Made by a program: the position numbers and the translations under genes
Source of the DNA: JAHDNZ01 sp036721855
GTDB lineage: Bacteria; Bacillota; DTU065
Direction of reading: 5' to 3'
Assembly: GCA_036721855.1 (NCBI GenBank)
Contig: DAIMKF010000008.1
Span: forward strand, 1 to 64,000
DNA: 64,000 nucleotides
In this document: positions 7,391 to 16,984 of the stretch, piece by piece
How the letters are laid out: every line of letters begins with the position of its first letter
Numbering within the stretch: the stretch's first letter is position 1
Notes under the pieces: model-generated
Database searches by the model: none
What the model was told of the DNA's origin: nothing
Seen by the model: only the letters and a program-made list of their open reading frames with translations

Positions 7391-10039
7391 GGGTAAAAAA
7401 ACTTTTTGAAACTCCCCGGTAACTAAAGGCAAAAGACCTAAACTAAGAACCCAAAGCCACTGTGAAGTTGATAGAGGAACAAGACTAAAGGCTTTAGCTA
7501 GGGTGGGGATAAACAACACCGGCAATAAAAGTAAGATAGATCCCAAAATTGCTAAGAGCATGACTTTATTGCTAAAAAGACCAAGTTTAATAAGGCTGAT
7601 TTGCTCGGAGCGTGATGAAAATGCTCTTAAGAGCTCGCCGTTAATTAAAGTTAAAAAAGCCATGGTACGTCCCAGAGCGAGAGAGTTAGATACCGGAGTT
7701 TTAAGACCAATATAGAAGGCTAATAGGGTGGTTGTGGTAACAACCAAAGCTTGGATAACTACTAAACGCCACAGCTTGCGATCTAGGAGAGGTTCTTTTG
7801 GACTGCGGGGTTTTCTTTTCATGATATCACTTTCACCGGCTTCAACACCTAAAGCGAGGGCTGGAAAGGCATCTGTCAAAACATTAACCCAAAGAAGCTG
7901 AATAGGCAAAAGCGGAACAGGCCAGCCAATCAACATAGAAATAAAGATTACCAAGACCTCAGCAAAATTGCAGGAAAGGAGGAAGTAAACAAATTTACGG
8001 ATGTTAGCATAGATAATACGGCCTTCTTTGACGGCTCCAACTATACTGGCAAAATTATCATCCATTAAAACCATATCAGCAGTTTGTTTAGCAACATCAG
8101 TACCGGTAATGCCCATGGAAATACCAATATCAGCCTTCTTTAGGGCCATGGCATCATTTACTCCATCACCGGTCATAGCTACAATGTGACCATTGGCTTT
8201 AAGAGCGTTGACAATTCTTACTTTGTGTTCGGGAGAAACTCTGGCATAGATATGGACATTTTCAACTGCAACTTGTAGATCATCATCACTAAGTTCTGAA
8301 AGCTCTGTGCCGGTAAGAACTTTATTGTTATCAATAGCCAGACCGATCTGCCTAGCAATAGCCAAGGCAGTTTTCGGATAATCACCTGTAATCATCTTGG
8401 GAGTAATACCGGCATCTTGGCATTCTTTAATCGCTTCTTTGGCTTCTTCTCTTGGCGGATCAATCATGGCCACTAGACCTAAAAAGGTAAGAGAAGATTC
8501 GTCAAAGACATCAAGCTTATCAGGCAGTGAGGGGAGATCTTTATAAGCCAAGGCGAGTACCCTTAGTGCCGAATCAGCCAACGACTCATTGGCTTTTAGG
8601 AAGTAGTGCCTGAGATCATCGGTTACAGGTACACTTTTACCGCTAATAAGTATCTGATCTGTAACTTTAAGCATCTCATCGGGAGCACCTTTTACCAAAA
8701 GGCGATTGGTATTATGGTAATTGATTAGAGTGCTCATTCTTTTGCGATTAGAATCAAATGGCAGTTCTAAAAGCCGGGGATATTTAAGTGATAATTTTTC
8801 TTTAAATAAGTTGTTTTTGGCGGCCGCCACCATTAAGCTGCCTTCAGTAGGGTCTCCGATTATTTCATACTGGTCCTCGTTTAAGACTAATTCAGAGTCG
8901 TTACAGAGAAGACCTGCCAGAAGAAGTTCATTTAAACCGGCATCAGTACCTTCTAAGATTTTAAACTCGCCTTCTGGGTTATAGCCATTTCCGGTAACAG
9001 CCACAATCCCCTGAGGCAGAATCATCTTAACTACAGTCATCTGATTTTCGGTGAGAGTACCGGTTTTGTCAGAACATATAACTGTTGTAGTGCCAAGGGT
9101 TTCAACGGCAAGCAGCCTGCGAATAACAGCGTTTTTTTGGCTCATTCTGGTCATACCAAGAGCGAGCACAATGGTAACAACAGCCGGCAAACCCTCCGGA
9201 ATGGCTGCCACGGCAAGAGAAATAGCTGTCATAAATAGTTCTAAAGGGCTTTCAAGTCCTCGTAAAAGACCGGTAAGAAAGACTATCACAGAAATAATTA
9301 TAATTCCTAAACCTAGTTTCTTGCCTAAACTGTCGAGTTTAATTTGCAAAGGTGTAGGCGAGGTATCAACAGTACTTATGGCTGAGGCAATTTTACCGAC
9401 CTCAGTCTTCATACCGGTAAAGACAACGGCACCAAAACCTCGGCCATAGGTAACAATAGTACTCATATAAGCCATGTTTTTTCGATCGGCTAGCTGAGTT
9501 TTATCATCACCGATAAAACCAGCATCTTTTACTGAAGCAACAGATTCTCCTGTTAGAGCAGCTTCTTGAATCTCTAGATTTGTTGTTTCTAACAATCTAA
9601 GATCAGCAGGAACGCTGTCTCCTGTTTCTAAGATAACAATATCTCCGGGTACAAGTTCTTTTGCACTTAAGTATTCACGTTTACCATTTCTGAGAACTTT
9701 AGCTTTAGGAGCACTCATTTGGGCCAATGCCTCTAGAGCTTTGTCAGCTTTATTTTCTTGCAAAAGGCCAAAGATAGCATTGATAACTACAATCATAATA
9801 ATAAGCAAAGCATCTAGTACCTCTCCCATTAGGGCGGAGATTAGAGCCGATGCCAGGAGAATAACAATCAAAAAATCACTGAATTGAGCGAGAATCTTTT
9901 CCCAAAGACTACGCCCTTTTTTTTCAGCTAACGCGTTAAAACCATATTTTTTGCGTCTTTCATTAGCCTCTTCTGCTTGCAGACCGTTTAGGTCGGTGTT
10001 TAGTTTTTTAAGGGCTTCTTCTTTGCTTAAGCGATACAC
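7376..10039 (-). CDS. P-type cation-transporting ATPase (Ca2+/Mn2+ type)
   Basis: The protein has 887 residues, the normal length for P2A calcium-type ATPases. It carries an N-terminal cation-ATPase domain, the TGES actuator motif (LTGESV), the phosphorylation motif DKTGTLT with Asp324, the TGDGVND hinge motif, and a C-terminal membrane domain. The PEGLP motif in helix 4 is the P2A cation-site motif. I place the start at the GTG at 10039, seven bases after AAAGGAGA; the in-frame ATG at 10087 is inside the upstream terminator hairpin. The leader carries a yybP-ykoY manganese riboswitch, so Mn2+ export is at least as likely as Ca2+ export. The protein acts in the cytoplasmic membrane. Confidence 0.92.
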   Translation of the reverse strand: MYRLSKEEALKKLNTDLNGLQAEEANERRKKYGFNALAEKKGRSLWEKILAQFSDFLIVILLASALISALMGEVLDALLIIMIVVINAIFGLLQENKADKALEALAQMSAPKAKVLRNGKREYLSAKELVPGDIVILETGDSVPADLRLLETTNLEIQEAALTGESVASVKDAGFIGDDKTQLADRKNMAYMSTIVTYGRGFGAVVFTGMKTEVGKIASAISTVDTSPTPLQIKLDSLGKKLGLGIIIISVIVFLTGLLRGLESPLELFMTAISLAVAAIPEGLPAVVTIVLALGMTRMSQKNAVIRRLLAVETLGTTTVICSDKTGTLTENQMTVVKMILPQGIVAVTGNGYNPEGEFKILEGTDAGLNELLLAGLLCNDSELVLNEDQYEIIGDPTEGSLMVAAAKNNLFKEKLSLKYPRLLELPFDSNRKRMSTLINYHNTNRLLVKGAPDEMLKVTDQILISGKSVPVTDDLRHYFLKANESLADSALRVLALAYKDLPSLPDKLDVFDESSLTFLGLVAMIDPPREEAKEAIKECQDAGITPKMITGDYPKTALAIARQIGLAIDNNKVLTGTELSELSDDDLQVAVENVHIYARVSPEHKVRIVNALKANGHIVAMTGDGVNDAMALKKADIGISMGITGTDVAKQTADMVLMDDNFASIVGAVKEGRIIYANIRKFVYFLLSCNFAEVLVIFISMLIGWPVPLLPIQLLWVNVLTDAFPALALGVEAGESDIMKRKPRSPKEPLLDRKLWRLVVIQALVVTTTTLLAFYIGLKTPVSNSLALGRTMAFLTLINGELLRAFSSRSEQISLIKLGLFSNKVMLLAILGSILLLLPVLFIPTLAKAFSLVPLSTSQWLWVLSLGLLPLVTGEFQKVFLPKEAA

Positions 10040-10068
10040 CAAAAACTCTCCTTTCACCCTACTGAAAC

Positions 10069-10106
10069 AAAATAGGCAAGACCTCATTTGAGGTCTTGCC
10101 TATTTT
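10069..10106 (-). terminator. Terminator of the manganese riboswitch expression platform
   Basis: AAAATAGGCAAGACCTCA pairs perfectly with its complement, and on the minus strand it is followed by TTTTGTTTC. It lies between the yybP-ykoY aptamer and the ATPase start, where a ligand-controlled terminator is expected. Confidence 0.8.
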
Positions 10107-10107
10107 A

Positions 10108-10183
10108 ACGTGAACCGAGCAGGTTACCCCGCTGTACTGACGATACACGTACCTCTACCGTGGAGGTGGCTACTCCCCTCTAG
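10108..10183 (-). promoter_or_regulatory. yybP-ykoY manganese riboswitch aptamer
   Basis: Read on the minus strand, the element starts GGGGAGTAGCC, continues with a variable stem, then CGTCAGTAC and GGGGTAACCTGCTCGG. These are the conserved segments of the Mn2+-sensing yybP-ykoY class. It lies directly upstream of a terminator hairpin and a P-type ATPase gene, the classic arrangement in which Mn2+ binding prevents termination and turns on metal efflux. The boundaries are approximate. Confidence 0.88.
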
Positions 10184-10353
10184 ATTGTACAGATTTGGAG
10201 CTGGTTATACCTTAATTTTAACATTTTTTCATTATTTCGCAACTTAAAAGATAGACCTCGTAAAAGATAGACCTCGGCAATATCTTTTAGTTATTTTAGC
10301 CCAAAAGACAGAGAAAATTACCCAGCAGAGTATTCAAAGTATAATTTGCTAAA

Positions 10354-11208
10354 TCACACTTGATTTTCCAGATTGAGGAAAGAAAAATCAGCTGGGTTAT
10401 GTGGTGTAAACACAAGAGGTCTCTCGGGTGTATTGTTTACCCCCGCTGTGTAGCTAGGGCGGTGGCTTTTATAGATGATTCCTAAAGGGATATGCAAAGA
10501 AAACTCATGAGCTTTTTCAAAAGCCAACATTTTATCGGTAGGATCGTAATCATCCGGAAGATAGTAGACTCTATCTTGATACCATTTATACGTATTTACT
10601 TTATTAAAGGAGACACAAGGCTGTAGTACATCAAGCAGAGCAAAACCCGGATATTCAGCGGCAGCTTTAATCATTTCTACTAGATGATCCTTATCTCCGG
10701 CAAAGGCTCTGGCGACAAATCCGGCATTCATGGCTATAGCCAAAGGCAGGGGGTTAAAAGGAGGAGTGCGTGTTCCCCAGGGAGTCATTCCACTGACATA
10801 GCCCTCAAGGCTTGTTGGCGAGGCCTGTCCTTTAGTCAGCCCAAAAACCTGGTTGTTATGGACAATATAGGTTAAGTCCACATTGCGTCTGAGAGCATGT
10901 AGCAAATGGTTACCACCTTCTGCATAGCCATCACCATCGCCTCCAAAGACAAAAACTTTTAGAGCAGGGTTTACAAGTTTGATAGCTTGAGCGGCAGGCA
11001 ATGACCGGCCATGCAGACCGGTAAATGAATTACCTGAGATATAAACAGGGAGTTTTGCCGCCTGACCGACACCGGAAACAAACATAACTTGATGTGGTAA
11101 AAGATCCAGTTCGATTAGTGCTTGCCGAAAAGCACTGCGAAGGGCAAAGTTACCACACCCCGGACACCAAGCTGTATCTTTTAAGATATAATCATTAATA
11201 TCTACCAC
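10354..11208 (-). CDS. korB: 2-oxoacid:ferredoxin oxidoreductase, beta subunit
   Basis: The protein has 284 residues and is the thiamine-diphosphate-binding beta subunit. CPGCGNFALRSAF near residue 15, GDGDGYAEGGNH (the TPP/Mg motif) and VHNNQVFGLTKGQASPTS are family signatures. With the alpha/gamma subunit encoded just upstream (7-base overlap) it would oxidatively decarboxylate a 2-oxoacid, most likely 2-oxoglutarate, to the acyl-CoA while reducing ferredoxin. The 2-oxoglutarate assignment is inferred from the KorAB two-subunit layout and from aconitase and isocitrate dehydrogenase genes elsewhere in the window. Confidence 0.88.
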   Translation of the reverse strand: MVDINDYILKDTAWCPGCGNFALRSAFRQALIELDLLPHQVMFVSGVGQAAKLPVYISGNSFTGLHGRSLPAAQAIKLVNPALKVFVFGGDGDGYAEGGNHLLHALRRNVDLTYIVHNNQVFGLTKGQASPTSLEGYVSGMTPWGTRTPPFNPLPLAIAMNAGFVARAFAGDKDHLVEMIKAAAEYPGFALLDVLQPCVSFNKVNTYKWYQDRVYYLPDDYDPTDKMLAFEKAHEFSLHIPLGIIYKSHRPSYTAGVNNTPERPLVFTPHNPADFSFLNLENQV

Positions 11209-12932
11209 GGAATATCTCCTCCCTCTTCGAGTCTGGCTACAATGTATTCAGGGGTTAGGGGTCTACCATCATAGCGCAAAACATAACCGGTCATGCCGAT
11301 GCCGGTTTCTGATTTGATTAGTTTACTGAATTGTCCGGTGGCATTGCCCTCAATTCCTATTCTCCCTCTGCAGCCAACAATAGAGTTAATAACATGCTCA
11401 GGATTTATAGGGTAAAGGTCAAGGAAGTGTACCATTTTAGTGGGACGTCCTCTGTGATTAATTAAGTCAACAGCTTCTTTAATGGCGCCATAACTAGATC
11501 CCCAGGAGACTAAAACAAGGGAGGCATCTGAAGGCCCATATTCAAGAGGCTTTTTAGCTTCAAGTTTTAGTGCAGCCAGCTTAGAGAGCCTTTTTTCGTG
11601 TTGTTTAAGGCGAGTGTTCGCATCTTCAATGATATCACCACGTTCATCGTGTTCGTCACCAACAGTTTTAAAAATAGCCTTGCTTCTTCCCGGTAAAGCC
11701 CGTGGCGAAATGTTATCTTCGGTTAAAAGGTGGCGTTTGTAATTTGGACCTATTAGGTCTCCGGCTTCTTTTTCTAAGAGTTTACCTCTGTTTATAGTGA
11801 TTTTATTAAAGTCAAAAAAGGGAGTAGTTTTTAGGGAATCAGCTAGAAACTGGTCACCTAGGACTATTACAGGCAACTGATAAACTTCAGCGATGTTAAA
11901 AGCTCTGATCATTGTTTCGAAAGCTGATTCGGGACTATAGGGAGCCATGACAAAACGAGGGAATTCACCCTGATGAGCATAGATGCTAAAAAGAAGGTCA
12001 GCTTGCTCAGTACGGGTAGGAAGTCCTGTGGCAGGGCCAGGCCTTTGCATGTTTACAATAACAAGAGGTGTTTCAGTGATACCTGCCAGACCTAAACCTT
12101 CCACCATTAGAGAGAAGCCACCACCTGATGTTGGTACTAAAGCTCTGGCTCCGGCAGTTGCAGCTCCAATACCCATTATTATGGCCGCAATCTCATCTTC
12201 AACTTGCTCAACTATGAGAGGGCATGATAATTGTTGAGAAGCCAAATACTCGGTAAGACTCGTAGAAGGAGTCATAGGATATGCACTGACAAATCGGCAA
12301 CCTGCAGCTATAGCTCCCATACCCATAGCTGTAGCACCATCTATGATTAACCGTTTATCTTCTTTAACCCTACCATCGTTAAGTTTCAGCTCAAAGCCTG
12401 CAGGTCTATGTTCTTTGGCCCAGTTATAGCCGGCCAGAGTTGCGTTTTTATTTTTTTCTACAGTGTCTCGACCTTTTTTACTCCATATCTCTTCTTGGAG
12501 TTTATATAAAATACCAATATCTCCACCTAAAAGACCCCAGAATGAACCTAGAGCCACGGAGTTATTCATCAATTTACTACCACCATATTTTTGGGCAAGA
12601 TCATCAAAAGGAACCGGAAAAGCATTAGGGGATTTAGTTTTAACAACACTTGAATCACAGATAATTAAACCATCTGGGGTTAAATTAGCTTGATGAGTAT
12701 CAAGTGATATTTGATCTAAAGCGATGAGAATTTGGCAGTTTTCTTGAACAGAGGAGATCTCTTTTTCAGCAAAACGGATGCGAAAGAAGTTATGACCACC
12801 TCTAATGCGTGACATATAATCCTGAGTTGAAAACACATGAAAACCTGCTTTTCCACCTGCCTTTACTAGCGCATAGCCTAGTGATTTTAATCCCGTACCG
12901 GCAGCACCACCAACAATAATTGACAGGTCCAT
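11202..12932 (-). CDS. korA: 2-oxoacid:ferredoxin oxidoreductase, fused gamma-alpha subunit
   Basis: The protein has 576 residues. Residues 1 to about 185 are the gamma domain (GGAAGTGLKSLG near the N terminus), and the remainder is the pyrimidine-binding alpha domain, with GNATGQFSKLI near the C terminus. The gamma-alpha fusion is typical of two-subunit KorAB enzymes; no ferredoxin domain is present. It is translationally coupled to korB. Substrate cannot be read with certainty: branched-chain or other 2-oxoacids are possible. Confidence 0.88.
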   Translation of the reverse strand: MDLSIIVGGAAGTGLKSLGYALVKAGGKAGFHVFSTQDYMSRIRGGHNFFRIRFAEKEISSVQENCQILIALDQISLDTHQANLTPDGLIICDSSVVKTKSPNAFPVPFDDLAQKYGGSKLMNNSVALGSFWGLLGGDIGILYKLQEEIWSKKGRDTVEKNKNATLAGYNWAKEHRPAGFELKLNDGRVKEDKRLIIDGATAMGMGAIAAGCRFVSAYPMTPSTSLTEYLASQQLSCPLIVEQVEDEIAAIIMGIGAATAGARALVPTSGGGFSLMVEGLGLAGITETPLVIVNMQRPGPATGLPTRTEQADLLFSIYAHQGEFPRFVMAPYSPESAFETMIRAFNIAEVYQLPVIVLGDQFLADSLKTTPFFDFNKITINRGKLLEKEAGDLIGPNYKRHLLTEDNISPRALPGRSKAIFKTVGDEHDERGDIIEDANTRLKQHEKRLSKLAALKLEAKKPLEYGPSDASLVLVSWGSSYGAIKEAVDLINHRGRPTKMVHFLDLYPINPEHVINSIVGCRGRIGIEGNATGQFSKLIKSETGIGMTGYVLRYDGRPLTPEYIVARLEEGGDIPW

Positions 12933-13000
12933 TTTCTACATTCCTTTCTGGATTAAACGCAGTTAATTTAATTAATTAATTAAGAGCCAACAAGACAGAG

Positions 13001-14098
13001 CTATTTTTTTAAGGAAAAAGTAGTATTACCAATAATAAGAGGGGCAGGTAAAACAATTTTACCAAGAGGAAGATTGGCAGTAACAGCAGTTATTATCTGC
13101 TCAGCTAAACAGGTGCCTAAAAGGTCAGAATCTTGATTGACAGTGGTAAGTTTTAGATTGTAAAAGTTATTTTCTAGATTATCAAAGCCTGTGACTGAAA
13201 GATCCTGGGGAATATTTAGACCGAGGCCAAGGGCTTTATCAATAACCTTGTAAGCCTCGATATCATCTTTGCAAACTACAGCTGTAGGTCGCTCTCTTTG
13301 CGAAAGGCAAAGCAAGAGTTGATGCAACCCATTTTCACCTTCAGGGAAGATCCAATCATAATTTATAGTCAAACCATTTTTTGCTATTGTATGCAAATAA
13401 CCATTGAACCTATCTTCAAGGCTAGTGGGTCTGTTTGTTAAGGTACCATAAAAAGCAATTGATCTATGTCCTAAAGAAATAAGATGCTGGACAAGAGAGG
13501 TCATCGCAGCATAGTTATCGGTAATAACATAGCCAGCATCAAGTCCTTTAATGGTTCTATCAAAAAGGAGCAGAGGATAACCATCTGCTGCTAACTGGAA
13601 GGCGTAATGACTAGCAGAACGATATGACTCATCTTCGGGCAACCAGATAATACCGGCGTTTTCACGGGCGAGGATTTGCAAGATACGATTTTCATTTTCC
13701 AGGCTATAGTTGGATTGAGCTAAGATTAAGTTGAAATTTTTTTTCTGTAGATAAGTTTCAACTTTGCTAACAACTGAAGCGGCAATATTATTCGAATGCT
13801 GTTGCAGTAAATCAGGGAGCAAAAAAGCAATACTTTTTAAACCCTGGATGGTTTGAATGCGTTTAGGTTTATTGGCAATAACAAAGGTTCCTTTGCCCTG
13901 CTGTTTCCTGACAAAACCTTCTTTAACTAAAACTTCAATTGCTTGACGTACAGTAGTCCTACTTACGTTATAGAAAGCTTCAATTTCATCTTCACCAGGC
14001 AATTTACTACCAACGGGAATAGACCCGTTAACTATTTTTTGTTTTAGAATTATAAACAGCTGTTGATATAAAGGTATGGGACTTTCCCTTTGTATCAT
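13001..14098 (-). CDS. GntR-LacI hybrid transcriptional regulator
   Basis: The protein has 365 residues. The first 70 form a GntR-type winged helix (IPLYQQLFIILKQKI and SRTTVRQAIEVLVKEGFV), and the rest is a LacI/periplasmic-binding-protein-type effector domain. This AraR-like architecture usually senses a sugar and represses catabolic or uptake genes. It lies 68 bases upstream of korA on the same strand, separated by an AT-rich palindromic stretch; co-regulation is possible but not shown. The effector is unknown. Confidence 0.85.
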   Translation of the reverse strand: MIQRESPIPLYQQLFIILKQKIVNGSIPVGSKLPGEDEIEAFYNVSRTTVRQAIEVLVKEGFVRKQQGKGTFVIANKPKRIQTIQGLKSIAFLLPDLLQQHSNNIAASVVSKVETYLQKKNFNLILAQSNYSLENENRILQILARENAGIIWLPEDESYRSASHYAFQLAADGYPLLLFDRTIKGLDAGYVITDNYAAMTSLVQHLISLGHRSIAFYGTLTNRPTSLEDRFNGYLHTIAKNGLTINYDWIFPEGENGLHQLLLCLSQRERPTAVVCKDDIEAYKVIDKALGLGLNIPQDLSVTGFDNLENNFYNLKLTTVNQDSDLLGTCLAEQIITAVTANLPLGKIVLPAPLIIGNTTFSLKK

Positions 14099-14479
14099 AG
14101 ATTCCTACCTCCAAAAGACTAATGGCTAAAACAAGCCTGAAAACAGAAAGCTTATATTGCCCAAGTCTAAAAAATTTTTATTTATTAATAAGTGAGTAAT
14201 TACTAAAAAGATATCGTAGGGAGGGTATTGAGATTTGAAGATAATTTTGCAGAGTATCTTTTGTTTCGTTCGTTTAATAACACCTAACTTCCTGCTTAAG
14301 TTTAAATTCGCCTGATGCTTATCTAAATAGAGCTAATACCTGTAAGTAAAGAGGTATATTAGCTAGAATAAAAGAAAAGAATCACAAGGCTAATTTGGTA
14401 TAAGCTATAAGAAACCAGATTTTTTTATTTGCTAAATATAAAAAAAGACCAGTAACAAAGCCAGAAAGAAGGGATAAAG
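14099..14479. other. Intergenic region between divergent genes, with an inverted repeat
   Basis: About 380 bases lie between the GntR-LacI gene (-) and the nucleoside kinase gene (+) and should hold both promoters. AGCTAATACCT at 14331-14341 pairs imperfectly with AGGTATATTAGCT at 14352-14364. This could be a terminator-like hairpin or an operator for the regulator. Nothing else is recognised. Confidence 0.4.
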
Positions 14480-16102
14480 ATGATTGTTACTATTGATGGT
14501 AAAAAAATGGAAGTATCTCCCGGTACTAATGTGTTAAGTCTTGTAAGAGAAGGAACTTTGGCTTGTAAGGTAGACAATTACCTAGAAAGTCTTTCTTATG
14601 AAATTAATTCGAAGGTAGATATTAAAAGTGTGGATTTGTCTTCAGTACTTGGACAGCGAATTTTTGAACGCAGTCTGGTATTTGTTTTGGTAAAAGCAGT
14701 AAGAGAACTATATCCGACTGCACGAGTAATAGTACAGCATTCTATCTCCAATGGTATTTTTGTGGAAATAAAAAACGTTGGCAAAGCAATATCTCCGGCT
14801 ATGGCCAAAGCTATTTCTTACAGAATGAATCAAATAATTGATAGTAAGGAGCCATTTAAAAAGGAGATTCTGAGAAAGTACGAAGCAGAGAAAATGTTCT
14901 CAGAAGACAATCAACTCGACAAGGTAGAACTGTTAAGGCAAAGACCCGAAGATTATATACCTGTATTTAGTCTGGGCTGGTATAAGGATTTTTCCCATCT
15001 ACCGATTGTACCTCATGCAGGTTTATTAAAACCTTTCGAACTTAAGTTTTATTTGCCGGGTTTTATTTTACAAATTCCTACTTATCAAAATCCCGGTATG
15101 ATTGCCACCTATGTCGAACAGCCTAAGCTGGCCCAAATCTTTTCGGAAGAGGAGAAACAGGCAGAGATTCTTGAGGTATCTAATGTCACTTCGTTAAATA
15201 GAAAGATTTTTGCTAACTCTAAACGTCTGATCCTGATATCAGAGGCCATTCATGCTCGCAAACTGGCCTTACTCGCTGAACAGATTATAAACAACCCTGA
15301 GAAAAGATTGATTTTAATTGCCGGTCCTTCTTCATCCGGCAAAACTACTTTTGCCCAAAGGCTTTCAATTCAATTGGAATCTTTAGGATACAAACCTATA
15401 TCGATCTCATTAGATGATTACTTTGTTGATAGAGAAAAAACGCCTTTAGATGAAGATGGCCAGCCTGACTACGAAAACATTAACGCTATTGAACTGGAGC
15501 TTTTTAACGATCAGTTGGCACGTTTAATGCAGGGAGAGAAAGTCGAGGCACCGGTATTTAACTTTAAGCTAGGCAAACGAGACGAAAAGAAAAGGGAACT
15601 TAGTGTAGGTCACAACCAGCCGATTATTATCGAAGGTATCCATGGACTAAATGAGGAATTAACTCACGCCATACCCAAAAATCGTAAGCATAAGGTCTAT
15701 GTAAGTGCGTTAACTCAGCTAAATATCGATGATCATAACAGAGTACCGACAACTGATGCCAGGTTAATCAGAAGAATTGTCAGAGATTTCCATTATCGCA
15801 ACCACGATGCTCTAAAGACTCTGAGAATGTGGCCTAAAGTCCGCCGTGGCGAAGAAAAGTATATCTTCCCTTACCAAGAAGAAGCAGAGTTTATGTTTAA
15901 CTCAGCTTTACCATATGAATTAGCTGTTTTAAAACCATATGTTGAACCGCTTTTAGTCAAAGTTGCACAGACCGAAGATGAATTCAGCGAAGCTCAAAGG
16001 TTGCTTCAGTTTTTACAGTTTTTTGCCAGTCTTAACAGCGAAAGCATACCCTCGGATAGTATTTTGAGAGAATTTATCGGAGGAAGTGTCTTCTACTCCT
16101 AA
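14480..16102 (+). CDS. Nucleoside (uridine) kinase-like protein with N-terminal TGS-type domain
   Basis: The protein has 540 residues. The first 60 resemble a TGS domain and the next section resembles the second additional domain of threonyl-tRNA synthetase. The C-terminal half is a phosphoribulokinase/uridine kinase domain with Walker A GPSSSGKTT at residues 282-290 and DDYFVDREKTP. This compound architecture is known in Bacillota and Thermotogota and is annotated as nucleoside kinase; how the TGS/ThrRS-like part contributes is not established. It acts in the cytoplasm. The start is the ATG after AGAAGGGATAAAG. Confidence 0.85.
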   Translation: MIVTIDGKKMEVSPGTNVLSLVREGTLACKVDNYLESLSYEINSKVDIKSVDLSSVLGQRIFERSLVFVLVKAVRELYPTARVIVQHSISNGIFVEIKNVGKAISPAMAKAISYRMNQIIDSKEPFKKEILRKYEAEKMFSEDNQLDKVELLRQRPEDYIPVFSLGWYKDFSHLPIVPHAGLLKPFELKFYLPGFILQIPTYQNPGMIATYVEQPKLAQIFSEEEKQAEILEVSNVTSLNRKIFANSKRLILISEAIHARKLALLAEQIINNPEKRLILIAGPSSSGKTTFAQRLSIQLESLGYKPISISLDDYFVDREKTPLDEDGQPDYENINAIELELFNDQLARLMQGEKVEAPVFNFKLGKRDEKKRELSVGHNQPIIIEGIHGLNEELTHAIPKNRKHKVYVSALTQLNIDDHNRVPTTDARLIRRIVRDFHYRNHDALKTLRMWPKVRRGEEKYIFPYQEEAEFMFNSALPYELAVLKPYVEPLLVKVAQTEDEFSEAQRLLQFLQFFASLNSESIPSDSILREFIGGSVFYS

Positions 16103-16201
16103 GAAGGCAGGTTTAAGCCTGTTCTTGTGGAATACTTGCTGTAAATTCTTTAGGAACCATTATTATACTGTCGGGAGTGGTATTTGAGAGGAGCGAGTTC
16201 A

Positions 16202-16984
16202 TTGAAGGCGAGCGAAGTAGCACAATTTTTTCAGAACCTGACACCACAGGTATATCAAAGAGAAACCTGTGACGGTTTTAAATTTGGCAATGTAGATCAA
16301 GACGTTAAGAAATTAGCTGTAACATGGATGGCAACAATGGGAGTTTTACGCGAAGCTATCAGAAGAGGTTGTGATATGGTTATTACTCATGAACCCACAT
16401 TTTACAACCATTGGGATCATACTTCCGATCTCAAAGACGACCCTGCTTACCGGGTAAAAGAAGAATTTCTAAGAGAGCATAATCTGGTAGTTTATCGCGT
16501 TCACGATGGCTGGGATTTCTATCCTGAATATGGTATTTTAGATAGTCTCGCCAAAGAACTTGGTTTTAAAAGAATAGCTGGTGAATCAAGATGGATCAGG
16601 GTTTATGTTATACCTACAATAACCTTGGATCATTTAAGCTGGGATGTTCAAAACAAACTTAGCCTTAAAGGAATTCGTTATGTGGGGGATCCAGATCAGG
16701 AAATAACCAGAGTAGGGGTTGGAGTTGGCTCGTTAGGTATGTTAAATAATCTTAAGGATGCCATGCAGTTTGGTGCGGATTGTCTTATCTGTGGAGAGAC
16801 AGTCGAATGGTGGACAGCACGCTATGCTGAAGATGCTAATGTAGGTTTGATGCCGCTTGGACATTCTAATAGCGAAAACCCAGGTATGAAGTCCATGGCT
16901 ACATTTCTACGACAAAAGCTACCTCTTGAGATTGAGTATATTCAAACACCCGATCCTTTTGTCTATCGAGAGGGGGTAAAATAG
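16202..16984 (+). CDS. Nif3-like dinuclear metal-centre protein
   Basis: The protein has 260 residues of the Nif3/GTP cyclohydrolase I type 2 family, which forms hexamers with a two-metal centre. The metal-ligand motifs include THEPTFYNHWDH near residue 60 and GHSNSENPGM near the C terminus. The biochemical role of the family is unsettled. I prefer the TTG at 16202, eight bases after GAGAGGAG; the in-frame TTG at 16184 overlaps that site. It leads a tight operon with a SIS protein and a radical SAM protein. Confidence 0.82.
   Translation: MKASEVAQFFQNLTPQVYQRETCDGFKFGNVDQDVKKLAVTWMATMGVLREAIRRGCDMVITHEPTFYNHWDHTSDLKDDPAYRVKEEFLREHNLVVYRVHDGWDFYPEYGILDSLAKELGFKRIAGESRWIRVYVIPTITLDHLSWDVQNKLSLKGIRYVGDPDQEITRVGVGVGSLGMLNNLKDAMQFGADCLICGETVEWWTARYAEDANVGLMPLGHSNSENPGMKSMATFLRQKLPLEIEYIQTPDPFVYREGVK

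Noticed and set aside
9051..9449. Plus-strand open frame opposite the P-type ATPase
   Set aside because: The ATPase frame on the minus strand carries conserved catalytic motifs over the same bases, and the opposite frame has no ribosome binding site or motif.
10040..10087. N-terminal extension of the P-type ATPase to the ATG at 10087
   Set aside because: It would translate through the terminator hairpin and ribosome binding site; the GTG at 10039 has ideal spacing.
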